A program made the translations under genes and the position numbers. The notes under the pieces were generated by a model. That model was not told the origin of the DNA and did no database searches. It saw only the letters and a list, made by a program, of their open reading frames with translations. From positions 38,126,971 through 38,190,970 of the forward strand of contig NC_090766.1 of NCBI RefSeq assembly GCF_036898095.1: 64,000 nucleotides of DNA, written 5' to 3'. Positions 24,170 through 37,200 of the stretch are shown in pieces. This stretch comes from Palaemon carinicauda. Its lineage: Eukaryota; Arthropoda; Malacostraca; Decapoda; Palaemonidae. Every line of letters starts with the position of its first letter. The first letter of the stretch is position 1.

Positions 24170-24835
24170 TAAAGATGAAGGTAGTAGGTTGACCAGGGCA
24201 CCCGCCACTCGTTGAGATACTACCGCTAGAGAGTTATGGGGTCCTTTGACTGGCCAGACAGTACTACATTGGATCCTTCTCTCTGGTTACGGTTCATTTT
24301 CTTTTTGCCTACACATACACCGAATAGTCTGGCCTCTTCTTTACAGATTCTCCTCTGTCGCCATACACCTGACAACACTATGATTACCAAAAAATTCCTC
24401 TTCACCCAAGGGGTTAACTACTGCACTGTAATTTTTCAGTGGCCACTTTCCTCTTGGTAAGGGTAGAAGAGACTCTTTAGCTATGGTAAGCAGCTCTTCT
24501 AGGAGAAAGACACTCCAAAATCAAACCATTGTTCTCTAGTCTTGGGTAGTGCCATAGCCTCTCTACCTTGGTCTTCCACTGTCTTGGGTAGAGTTCTCTT
24601 GCTTGAGGGTACACTCGGGCAAATTATTCTATCTTATTTCTCTTCCTCTTGTTTTGATAAAGTTTTTATATTCTATTTAGGAAATATTTATCTTTATGTT
24701 GTTACCGTTCTTAATATATTTTATTTTTCCTTATTTCCTTTCCTCACTGGGTTGTTTTCCCTATTGGAGCCCCTGGGTTAATAGCATCCTTCTTTTCCAA
24801 TTAGAGTTATAGCTTAGCAAGTAATAATAATAATG

Positions 24836-24884
<49 letters not shown>

Positions 24885-24895
24885 TAATAAGATCT
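24170..24895 (+). mobile_element. Non-autonomous retroposon sharing the LINE 3' end, near full length
   Basis: The unique body (24170-24640; GGATCCTTCTCTCTGGTTAC, GGGGTTAACTACTGCACTGT) is fused to the LINE-type 3' end (CTTATTTCCTTTCCTCACTG, GGAGCCC, TAGAGTTATAGCTTAGC) and (AAT)n to about 24890. Other copies lie at 21.6, 31.77 (3' only) and 60.4 kb. It has no RT coding capacity, so it is presumably mobilised by the LINE whose tail it shares. Confidence 0.8.
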
Positions 24896-25209
24896 ATATG
24901 TATATGGATTTTCTAATTTGTATTCATTCCTCATTTCCTATGCAGGGAGTCACAGAATTAGCCAAGTTAAAATGCACCCTATTGAGCAATGATGATAATA
25001 GCCTTAAAACTTATTCTTTTAGTAGTAAAAAAATCCCTAGGTTTATTTTCATGTTCTTAACCGAGTCAGTAATTTAATCAAAGGGCGACTACTAATGGAC
25101 CAAAATAACGTCAGTGGATAACATTGAATAGTTTTGGTATCAGTTAAGGTACAACATAGATATTTTAGGATTTTAGTATCATGCTTTCAGACTGGGTTAT
25201 GTAGTAATG

Positions 25210-25535
25210 AGATGGTATAGACACTAAACTAATACAAGGGAAGTTGAATCGGTAGAACTTCAAAAGTTCAAACTTGCAGCAAATGTTTTTTATGTTGAAG
25301 AGGCTGACATAAGTCTTTTTATAATTTGTGTATGAATATCTGTTTTGATGCTGTTACTGTTTTAAAAATATTTTATTAATTGTTAATTATTTCTCATATC
25401 ATTTATTTCCTTATTTCCTTTCCTCACTGGGCTAAATTTTCCCTGTTGGAGCCCTTGGGCTTATAGCATCTTGCTTTTCCTACTAGAGTTGTAGCTTAGC
25501 TAATAATAATGATAATAATAATAATAATAAAGGGT
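25210..25535 (+). mobile_element. LINE 3' end (main family)
   Basis: It begins in the last coding part (GAACTTCAAAAGTTCAAAC) and continues through the 3' UTR to TAGAGTTGTAGCTTAGC and a short AAT tail. Confidence 0.85.
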
Positions 25536-25799
25536 TAATTTTAGGATGATAATGCTCATGTTATTGTTAGCTATCCAGATTAATAGATTACCACTGCAGC
25601 TAAAAGTATTTGCCCTACTAAAAGGCAAAGGAGATGTCATGATTCACTTTAATACATTTCAATTTGTTTTTATACTCTAGGCTAGTAATAAAACCTCCAA
25701 TGTGGATTTGGGGTACCTGCAATGATTGAGACATTGTTCCGTTTAGTACGAGGATTCATCTTTGAGAAATCATGAATAACAATTAATTTTTTTATTCAT

Positions 25800-26230
25800 A
25801 GCCTTGAGTTGAAAAAATATTTGAATTTAGAACTCATCAGACGTGTCTATCTCACAATAAGTCAAGCCTTCTCCATCCTGAGGTTCAATACTACACAGTA
25901 TTCTAGAAGTTTTATTCCAGCTGTGACCAAGTTGTGGAATGAGCTTCCTAATCGGGTAGTTGAATCAGTGGAACTTCAAAAGTTCAAACTTACAGCAAAA
26001 GTTTTTATGTTGTATAGGATGACATAAGTCTTTTTATAGTTTATATTTGAAATATCTGTTTTAGTGTTAGAATATTTTAATAGTTCATTGCTTCTTAAAT
26101 CGTTTATTTATTTCCTTATTTCATTTCCTCACTGGGCTAAATTTTCCCTGTTGGAGCCCTTGGGCTTATAGCATCTTGCTTTTACAATTAGGGTTGTATT
26201 TAGCTAGTAATCATAATAATAATATAAAAA
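25800..26230 (+). pseudogene. LINE 3' end with RT C-terminal peptide
   Basis: An open segment reads QAFSILRFNTTQYSRSFIPA, then VTKLWNELPNRVVESVEL and a stop, matching the C-terminus of the 17.1 kb LINE. The 3' UTR and a short tail follow. Confidence 0.85.
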
Positions 26231-26540
26231 GGAAAAAAAGAGTCCCGGACACATTGCCAGACGATTGTACACTAAAATGAGACTATAGGCATTTCTTCGC
26301 ATACCACTGCCCATTGGCAGGACTGTGGTACTCTTACCAGTCACCCTCACTTAAATTCTGGTATGCTGCGGTATGGTTTTGAGCCCATAGAGAATGGCAA
26401 CACTGCATTCCACGGCCCGAGATTTCGGCTTAAGAAATTGCTCTGGCAAATGGCATGGCTTGTTTGTTGGGGTTGTTCGCTATGATTTTCATAGTTCGTT
26501 TGGAGTAGTCATTTTTTTACTATGTTAGTGATGATGACAG
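26231..26540. other. Unassigned DNA
   Basis: Mixed composition; no gene or repeat family recognised. Confidence 0.35.
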
Positions 26541-26544
26541 TTCG

Positions 26545-26995
<451 letters not shown>

Positions 26996-27162
26996 GATGC
27001 CAGATAAATCATAATCAATCAGCCAATCAATCAATCCATCAATCAATCCACGATCTTATCACAGGTGGAATAAAACTTATAGAATATTGTGTAGTATTGA
27101 ATCTGCTGTAATCTGTTAGGAGATTTGTATTATGTTTAGAACTTTAACAAATCAGCATGATT

Positions 27163-27164
<2 letters not shown>

Positions 27165-27223
<59 letters not shown>
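27165..27223. repeat. (CT)n microsatellite
   Basis: Uninterrupted CT, adjoining a TTCTTCTTC stretch at the LINE end that follows. Confidence 0.95.
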
Positions 27224-27225
<2 letters not shown>

Positions 27226-27226
<1 letters not shown>

Positions 27227-27605
27227 GGTCTTCTTCTTCTTCTTTGTCTGCATCTTTAGCCACCTTTATGTGGGGTCGATGTTTCTGGCAAGCGTTCTCC
27301 ATCTACCTCTGTCCCATACTTCATCACCGGTTAATCGCTTTGATCGAAGGTCATCCTTGATACAGTCCATCCACCTTTGCTCTGGTCTCCCTCTCCTTCT
27401 CGTTCCTTGTACCTCCATTTCCATCACTCTCCAACCAATATACTGTTCACCTCTTCTCATGACATGACCATACCACCTCAGTCTACTTTCTTGGATCTTA
27501 CCTGATAGTTTTCTAACTCCTGTGGTACCCCTAATTACCTCATTCCGTAACTTATCTCTTCTTGTCACCCCACACATCCATGTCAACATTCTCATTCTCA
27601 TGTTG
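27226..27605 (-). pseudogene. LINE C-terminal fragment (RTE-like)
   Basis: An open minus-strand segment of 111 codons reads MLTWMCGVTRRDKLRNEVIR, then SRLRWYGHVMRR, then RRRGRPEQRWMDCIKDDL. This is the usual C-terminal signature downstream of RT in many invertebrate LINEs. A GAAGAAGAAGAAG-type tail abuts the CT tract. Confidence 0.85.
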
Positions 27606-27835
27606 GTATTTGCGTGAAATTACACCGCTTATTTCTCATCATCGAGTATGAGATGTACAAAGATGTGGAATCTTTTCTTTTTTGAAAGAATCTGCTTTTT
27701 TGAAAGGTGTTGATTTTCTTAAGCTGACTATCTTTTGAGATAGGAATAATAATTATATAAATCCTTTTCAATTATGGCGATCGTTCATGCCACTGAATAT
27801 TATTTGTGTTGAGGCATAAGTGAATATTTAGATAC

Positions 27836-27951
<116 letters not shown>

Positions 27952-28129
27952 ATGTGTGTGTGTTCTTAATGTATGATTAGCACATTTTACATGCTGTTAC
28001 TTATACTTTCAAATATCAACCCATAAATAACCCTTTGATATAGAAATTACTGTGTAAAATGCTATTTACATGTATAAATAGATCGCATCTACCCTGACAA
28101 AGATTTAAATATATTAGAAGATATTTTTT

Positions 28130-28385
28130 CTTTAATAGTTGAACAACAAGAAAACTCAAACTTGCAGAAAATGTTTTCATGTTGAGCAGGCTGACATAAT
28201 TTCTTTTTATAGTTTATATATGAAAGATCTGTTTTACTGTTATTACTGTTCTTAAGATATTTCATTTTAATTGTTCATTACTTCTCAATTAGTTTATCTA
28301 TTTCATTATTTCCTTTCCTCACTGGGCTATTTTTCCCTTGGACTTATAGCATCCTGCTTCACTAACTAGGGTTGTAACTTCGCAA

Positions 28386-28431
<46 letters not shown>

Positions 28432-28435
28432 GTAG
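28130..28435 (+). mobile_element. LINE 3' end (main family)
   Basis: AACTCAAACTTGCAGAAAAT through CCTCACTGGGCTATTTTTCC and ACTAGGGTTGTAACTTCGC to an AAT tail (28386-28430). Confidence 0.85.
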
Positions 28436-28639
28436 GTCGAGGACAGTGGCTCTTTATTATCCAGATCTTTGCATTGATGATGTTTCTTATATATAACTTT
28501 CTTTTATAAGATTTTAGGTGCGACTTAATTGCAAACTCCCTTTCATGAAATATTCTGTCTGTTTCGTCTTCAATTGAACAAAATATTGGCCTACTGAGAA
28601 AGTCTTTTTTGAGAATTTTGAGGGTCAATATATTCGGAA

Positions 28640-28965
28640 GAAATTTTTAAATTCTTTCATTCTGCCTTGTTTAGAGTATTGTTCTCCTGTCTGATCTTCA
28701 GCTGCTGAATCTCATCTTGATTTGTTGGACAAAAACTTGTGGTCTATTAAATCTCTTATCTATGATTTTGATATTAATCTTTGACACTCTCGTTCAGTTA
28801 GTTCTTTATGCATCTTGCATAAGACTTTTCATAATTCCCACAATCCTTTGCTATCACATCTTTCCGAGCGATACCATTCTGTACATAATATTCGGTATGT
28901 AAGAAATTCTCCAGTCTTGCCTTACCCATCATAAGGCTCAGTACTACATAATATTCTATAAAGTG
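28640..28965 (+). pseudogene. LINE RT C-terminal fragment (main family)
   Basis: Degraded sequence reading FKFFHSALF-like, then SAAESHLDLLDKNL and IKSLIYDFDINL, matching the 17.1 kb LINE; it is cut at about 28965, where the 29-bp array begins. Confidence 0.75.
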
Positions 28966-29425
28966 GTTACCAGCCTAACTCCAAAGAGCATTCCCAAAGG
29001 GTGAGGTGTTACCATCTTAACCCCAAAGAGCCTAGTGTTACCAGACTAACTCCAGAAGGGCGAGGGTTTCCAACCTAACCCCAGATTGCATAATGTTACC
29101 AGCCTAACTTCAAAGAGTCTGGTGTTACCAGAATAACTCCAGAAGGACGTGGTGTTACTAGATTACCCACAAAGGGCGTGGGCTTACCAGCCTAACCTCA
29201 AAGGGCATAGGACTACCAGCGTAACCCCAAAGGGCGTGGGGTTACCAACCTAACTCCAAAAGGACGTGGGTTACCAGCCTAACCCAAAGGGCCTTGGGTT
29301 ACCAGACTAACTCCAAACGGCGTGGGGTTACCGGTCTATCCCGAAGGGCAGAGGATTACCAACCTAACCCCAAAGGGCATGAGGTTACCAGCCTAACCCC
29401 AAAGGCTGTGCCAAATCTAGATCAC
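28966..29425. repeat. 29-bp minisatellite, about 15 copies
   Basis: The unit is approximately AACCCCAAAGGGCGTGGGGT followed by TACCAGCCT, with single-base length variation. Confidence 0.9.
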
Positions 29426-29800
29426 TACCTTCAATCGATGTGGTATAATGGAAAACAAACACTGCAAGTGAGGTGTTAGCACTGTAGCTCTTAAGCATGT
29501 TTTAAATTCCTTCGTCTTGTGATGGAAATTCCTTTGAATTCTGGTTATTTTCAGCATTTTAATGAAAGGATTTGTGGTTCACTTGGAGACTCGGATTGTT
29601 TACGCGGGGATTCCTTTGGAAGAACATTGTAATCTCAAGGGATTCGGAGATTAGCTGGAGAAAAATCTCAATTTTAGATTCTCTTTCTCTCTACGAGTAT
29701 ATAGAACTCAAACGTGAGAGATCAAGTCGAATTTTAACATCACTTTAACTCTTTTATAGTTGGTTATTACTGTTACTTACATACTTCACATATTATGCAA
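29426..29800. other. Unassigned DNA
   Basis: No gene or repeat recognised. Confidence 0.35.
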
Positions 29801-29802
29801 TT

Positions 29803-30040
29803 ATTATTATTGTTATTATTATAAGCTAAGCTATAACCTTAGTTGGAAAACCAAGATGCTATAAGCCCAAGGGTTCCATCAGGGAAAAATAGCCCAGTGA
29901 GGAAAGGAAAACCAGAAAAAATAAAATTCTACAAGATAAGTAATAAACAATCCAAATAAAATATACTAAGAACAGTAACAGCATTAAATTAGATCTTTCA
30001 TATATAAACTATAGAAACTTAAAAAAAGAAAACATGCTGG
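29803..30040 (-). mobile_element. Retroposon 3' end (LINE-tail family), truncated
   Basis: A short ATT run, then TAAGCTATAACCTTAGTTGG, CTATAAGCCCAAGGGTTCC and AGCCCAGTGAGGAAAGG in reverse orientation. Confidence 0.8.
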
Positions 30041-30591
30041 AGGAAGAAACATAAGATTACCAACATTTACTGACTTGATTTATTTGTTAACAAATTGTTA
30101 TGCTCTTACTGGTTTTCTGTTTTAGGTAATTACCACCTTTGTTTACTTCCATGACTTGTGTATCAGACTATTAATGTTATTTTACCTGATTATTCTAATT
30201 GTCAACAGCCATCGGTTTTCTTGAATACATTTGGCAGTTACTATTCTTTTACTAATTCAATCGATGTCATTTGTCATTTATTTTACTCAAAAAAAAAACT
30301 TCCAAGAAGTTTGAGCGATGGTAGACAGAAGTGGCTAGCTACAGCCCAAAATCTTTTAACATGTTCCGTCCACAAACACAGTTGATTCATGTAAACATGC
30401 TAATAATGATAATAAAACAAATTATAGCAATTACAGTACAGTGACCCACATGCCTGACGTGCGGAACACATTCATGTACCGCTTGCCAGAACAGAGGAGC
30501 AATGAGATAATGTTCATCTGTGAGTAAAGCGAGCCACGGCAGAGCAAGGACCATTAAGTAGTGGCCAATCACGATACTTGTAGGCTTAGCA

Positions 30592-30620
30592 TATAAAATG
30601 ATTTTTGACTGCAATCAGTC
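30592..30620 (+). promoter_or_regulatory. TATA plus arthropod Initiator-like arrangement
   Basis: TATAAA (30592-30597) lies 25 bp upstream of the A of TCAGTC (30615-30620), the classic arthropod core-promoter spacing. The downstream open frame (to 30847) has no ATG near its start and no known motif, so this may be coincidence. Confidence 0.3.
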
Positions 30621-31039
30621 TCAGCCAATCTAAAGATGTAGACTACAATAACCGTTTGAAGGCTTTATTCTTACATGAAATAGGAAAATTAGATCAAGGT
30701 GAGGTTAAAGAAGTTGAACAGCTAAATCGGATGATTCCAAAAGGAGGGAATGAAGTGCAAAGGGCCAATAGAATCTGTTTGAAGAAACACTGGCCCTTTC
30801 TTTGTAGATTGGAAAGGGGCAAATGTAACCACTCATATAGCCATTAGTAGATGGTGCTGCATCTGAAACTTTTCTTAGCTACATATTTTGCTTGTTGCTT
30901 TTCCCTCGTCCCATTCACACGTGAAAGGATTGTTTACTCTTCAGGAGAGTTTGTCAGTCTCTCTCCCCTCCTCACTCTGTCTCTGATGCTCATTTTAATC
31001 TGCCAATGTTGGAGGAAACTTAATGAATGGGGGTCAACA

Positions 31040-31250
31040 CTATACTACTGTATGCAACCAATCAAAAATTATGGCTAAATATTTAGATATATGTACACGC
31101 TCAGATATTTAACCCTACCTACCCCTTTCCTAACTTACCTCTTGGGGTACCCCTCTCACCAGGGTATGACTACTCTCTCTCTTCTACGCGACAGACGGGG
31201 AGAGGCTAAGTTGCTAATTGTTTGGCAATGCTGCTCAGCATCACAGGAAA

Positions 31251-31330
<80 letters not shown>

Positions 31331-31378
31331 CACACAGGTACACACTTGCTTTTTATTATATAAGGGTGCTGAGACTAT
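31040..31378 (+). repeat. TA-cored interspersed repeat
   Basis: GGCTAAATATTTAGATATAT, CCCCTCTCACCAGGGTATGA, (AT)n at 31253-31329, CACACTTGCTTTTTATTATA. Confidence 0.75.
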
Positions 31379-31584
31379 GTAGATGGAAAAGGGGCCAATT
31401 CCAACACACTTTTTTTAACTCTAATACTTTCTAGGTCTGTCAAATGATGTTTTGAAATATTTATTTTTGATAACTTTCTTATTTAAAAAAAAAAAGTCTT
31501 TTAAACCTCATGAAGGGTTTTATTATGATCCGACAAATCTCAACTTAGCAACTGCACAACGAAGTGAAATTTACATTGTGTTAT

Positions 31585-31765
31585 TATGAATGCATTCAAT
31601 ATCCTCATCCTCAGTCATAGCTAGTCCACTGCAGGACAGATACCTCAGACATGTCCTTGCACTCCCGTCTGTTTGTGGTCTTTCTATGCTAGTCTATACC
31701 CGCAAATTTTCTTAGTTCGTCAACCCTTCGTCTTCTCTTTCTTCCCCTTCTTCTTTTGCATTCTC
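31585..31765 (-). pseudogene. LINE 3' fragment
   Basis: CAGTCATAGCTAGTCCACTG, CAGGACAGATACCTCAGACA and GTCTTTCTATGCTAGTCTAT resemble the conserved 3' region of invertebrate LINEs on the minus strand. It is broken off at about 31765 by another retroposon. Confidence 0.5.
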
Positions 31766-31974
31766 TTGTTTAAGGATACACTTGGGCACACTATTCTATC
31801 TTATTTCTCTTCCTCTTATTTTGTTAAAGTTTTCGTTTACATAGGAAATATTTATTTTAATGTTACTGTTCTTAGAATATTTTATTTTTCCTTGTTTCGT
31901 TTCCTCACTGTGCTATTTTCCGTGTTGGAGCCCTTGGGCTTGTAACATCCTGCTTTTCCAACTAAGGTTGTAGC

Positions 31975-32011
<37 letters not shown>

Positions 32012-32036
32012 TGATGATAATAATAATAATAATAGG
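31766..32036 (+). mobile_element. Non-autonomous retroposon 3' part with AAT tail
   Basis: AAGGATACACTTGGGCACAC, TCCTCACTGTGCTATTTTCC, ACTAAGGTTGTAGCTTAAT and AAT/ATG tail to 32034. Confidence 0.8.
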
Positions 32037-33135
<1,099 letters not shown>

Positions 33136-33139
33136 ATTT

Positions 33140-33530
33140 ATAAATTATTACCTCTGTCAACGAAGTTGGAAGAGGTTATGCGTGTGTTTGTAATTTGTGT
33201 GTGTTTGTTTGTGAACAGCTTCCTGGTCACAATTTTAATCGTAGAGTAATGAAACTTGCATGGATCAACTGTTATGTAAACAGCTGGAAATTATTGAATT
33301 TTGGAAGGCAAAGGTCAAGGTTACAGTCAACCAAAATGTCCAATTCACGTAATCAGCCATAAGTTTGGACAACGTTGTCACAGGGTCTTCAAACTTGGTT
33401 CATATTTGAGTGTATGAAAATCCCCGCCAGCTAATACATGTTAAGGTCAAAGGTCAAGGTCGAGCAAAAAGTCGAGAAATAAGCTGCCACGGTGGAGGTC
33501 TGCGCTCTACTGAGTGCCCCTCTAGTTGTA
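33140..33530. repeat. Dispersed invertebrate repeat with AAGGTCAAGGT motifs
   Basis: It contains ACCTCTGTCAACGAAGTTGG, GTGTGTTTGTTTGTG, two AAGGTCAAGGT blocks and the ending CGCTCTACTGAGTGCCCCTC followed by TAGTT. This architecture is common in invertebrate genomes. Confidence 0.6.
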
Positions 33531-34150
33531 ATTTTATTTATGATTATTTTTGTGTTTAATCTTGCATATTAAGTTACAAAAAGTTACTTTGGGGATTGGG
33601 GAAAGCTATATTATAGATATTACTTTTGAGAGTGCGTAAGCCCTTTGGTTAATGTATGCAGGTATATATTTGTAATGTTTATGAATATCCTAATATTAGA
33701 ACTTATAATGTGGTGACTTATAATGTGAAATTCTGTGGACTTGAAGGTTTTGCTAAATTAATGGCCATTAATCGGTAAAAAAAAAAAAACATTTTAATAG
33801 GGTTAGATTTATATTTGACCTCATGCTATAGTTTAAAGGTAATAACATTTCTTTTGAATTGTTGAATGTCGATGTCAGATTTATCAAAGCAATTATAGAA
33901 GTGTATATGTTATAGGCTTATTGTTTTATAATGACTTAGTGGAGTGGTTTTTTAAGATGAATATTTTTTATAGACTTGGTGAGGTAGTGAGATGATTTTT
34001 TTTTTAGCATTTGCCTCTTTTCTTTAATAAGACAAAATATTTTTTCTAGCATTTGCTTCAGTTTTAATAAAACAAAATGTCATTAGATTTTGTAATAACC
34101 CTAAGTAATGAGAATAATGCATAATTAGTTGCAGCATAAGGATGTAAGCC
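33531..34150. other. AT-rich DNA upstream of ACTMAP
   Basis: No TATA/Initiator pair or first exon could be supported here. It may be the 5' flank or an intron. Confidence 0.35.
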
Positions 34151-34179
34151 CATTGTAATGACTCATCCCCAATGTTTAC

Positions 34180-34200
34180 GTCCTTATTCTCTCGTCTCAG
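34180..34200 (+). promoter_or_regulatory. Candidate splice acceptor ahead of the ACTMAP start
   Basis: A pyrimidine-rich stretch ending in CTCGTCTCAG lies 8 nt before the preferred start codon at 34209. If used, the ATG at 34158 would be intronic and the mRNA would carry an upstream non-coding exon that I cannot locate. A seven-codon upstream frame starts at the ATG at 34201 and ends in TAG. Confidence 0.5.
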
Positions 34201-34208
34201 ATGGTAGA

Positions 34209-37200
34209 ATGGCCTCCATAGCTGTAGAAACCACTGCTGACACCTGTGCTGCCACATCTGCTGTTTGGTCTCCCTTGGCCCTCCTTTCTCCTACTCTTCC
34301 TCCAGCCCCACTACCACCACCACGCAGTCTGTCTAATCGAACTCTCGAAGCTGTAAAGTCTCTTTCCGAAGTCTCAAAGCATAACAACCACTTTAACACT
34401 CCGGCTATGGCCTCTGTTCCGGGAACTTCCATTACAGCTTCTTCTCCTTCCTCACAGTCCAATGGCCCTTCCACTCCATCTCCACCACCACCTCCTACTG
34501 ATTTCCAGCCTCTGACGTCACCTCCGCCTCCAGATTTACCTCCACCTCCAGACTTCTACGTATCATCGTCATCTTCACCTCCACCGCCTCCCCCTCCTCC
34601 ATCATATCTGTTCCCTGAATTGTCATCAGGAGATCTTCCCCCTCCTCCTCCTCCCCAGCAGCTATTAATGAATATGGAATCACAAATGCATCCTTTGTAC
34701 ATTTGCTCCTACGACCCACCATCACCCGAAATAAAATCCGAATACGATCCAAAACTTCCTCCTGGGTTTCCCTGCGATTCAAAACAGAGTTCAGTGTCAC
34801 CACTTCCTCCCCCTCTTCCACCTCCTCCTCGGCCTACGCCTCCGCCACCACCTACACCTCCTGTGAGACAAGCATCAAGGGAAAATATAGATGTACCACC
34901 TTCAGATTCAGAGTCCTCGGACAATAACAGTTTAGCTAGTCAAGCTTTTACTAAGGAAAGTTCTGGGTTATATTTAGCTTCAGGAGAAGGGACCCAAACC
35001 AAAGACTCTGGTGATGGAACAAGTTGTAGATATCCATCAAAGACTGTAAATGACACTCCTTTAAGCACAGACGATTCCTTAGACGGAAGAGCTGTCTCAA
35101 GCGGACTTTCATCCTCCACTCTTACTGCAACCCTTCTCCTAACACCAGAATCAGGGTTGTCTCCTTTACCTCCTCATGCTCTGAGGGTCTCACCAGTACC
35201 GACAGATGCCAATACAGTCACTTCTTTGCAGACTGATGATTTAACTTCTACAATAGAGACCAGCAACACATCGACACCTAATATTTTTGATAGCCGAGAT
35301 ACTACATTTGACATCGATACTCCAGAGGTGACACCACAGCTCTCAGAGATTTTAGGGACTCATTCACCTACTCCATGTGAAGTTAAAATGAATTCGATAA
35401 TGGATGAAATTTTAAATGGCGATGGTTCTGAGGTTACACCACATCTGTCTGAAATAAGTGGATCCCATTCAGCAACCCCAGTTGAGGAGAGGATGAGGTC
35501 GGTTGATGCTGAAACTCGCGAGGAAGTAGAGTTAAATACAGCTATGAAACGAGCTGCTCTGTCCATCAAATTAGAAGGTCCCACTTCTTCACCTCCAGAT
35601 ACATCAGAAAGTGAGAGACTTGGAGATGCTACAGGCACTGAGTCTCTTTCAGAAAGTACAGATTACAGCCTGACAGAAAGAATAACAAATTCCCTTACAA
35701 TTAACAGCAATACTGAAGTTGCACAAATGTCATCTCCTTTTTCGACAGAACCTCCATCACTCTTTTCTCTTCCAACAGACAGTGATACTATATCAGCAGA
35801 CATGGACCCCTTATCTGCAGACATTTTGTCTCCAATGGGAGAGTTTGAGTGTTACCCAGCAGATGTAGAGACTTCGACAATAGATTCTGTTGCCACAAGA
35901 GGAATGGATGCATTTCTTACTTCCTCGTCAGGTTATTCTGACACTGCATATGCTACGGCTGATAGCAACATGGAATCACTGACAATGTCCCCTGTCTTCA
36001 CAGAATCATGCACCATAACTCCCATTCCAGCAGATTATGTTACTCCCACATCAACGCATCCCACCACTACCCCTGTGCCTTCTCCCATTCCCTCATCTCC
36101 CTTGCCCTATTTTGATACTGTCCCTCCTGATACAATACATTTTTCTCAGTCCCATACCTTATTTGTTAACCCCTCTGCATCTACTACGGTAACCGGTACC
36201 TCAAGAACATTAGTGTCGGCTACAGAACATCACTTTCAATCTCCCTTGAGGACTTGTATTGATCATAAAAGGTTAGTTCCAACATCACTATCTGACTCCT
36301 TACCTAGTCAAGATGACAAAAGCATAACTTCGCTGACTTTGTCAGATAACTTGCATACTACAAATACAGGATTTGATAAAGTTTCAGAATACAATGATAA
36401 ACTTAAAAAGACCCTACAATCTAGTATTGATGTTCTGAAATTGGAAGAGAAGTTATGTCAAGAAAAATATCGGGAAGGCCAGAAATGTAGAAATGAATCT
36501 GATACTACACCTCTTGATATCGTGCAAGAGGAAACAAATGAAGGTCAAGAGAAATTAAACACTGAAGTAATCAAACCCAATGAAGATCTCATGTCGCCTA
36601 TTAAGAAGGAAGAAATAGAAATGGAGGAACTCTCACATCTAATGCAAAGCAAACCTGACGTTTCACAAGATAAATCTCCTATGACTGATGAACATGAATC
36701 AGAAATGGTTATAAATGATGATCTGGACAAAAAGGAATGTGATGAAAAAGTAAAACATGCAAAAGAAGATGAAATGATGGAAGAAGTATCTGAAGCTGCA
36801 TCAGAGGAAAGTTGTAAAGGAGAACATGAAGAAAATGAAAGAAAGTCCAGTATTATATACTGTGGGTCTGACCAAGTAACGGAAAAATCTGATGAAACCC
36901 TTAAATCACCAGACAATAGTCTCTTGAAAATTGATACTGAAATAGAGGCTGGAAACCACCTAAAGAGTGAAACAAATCTTAGTAACATTGGACAATCTGA
37001 TACAAAGAAGAGCACAGATGAAAGTGAACAGTTTTTGGCTTGTAAAGCCGAAGACGAAGGCGAGTCCAAACTTCAGATGGATGAACAGAAAAAGAATTCT
37101 GATAAAGATAAGGAGGAGTCTGGAGAATTGCCCCCTTCACCACTATTTGTATTTGATTTCTCTTTAGATGGTCAAGAGACTATAAATGACAATGTAGAAA

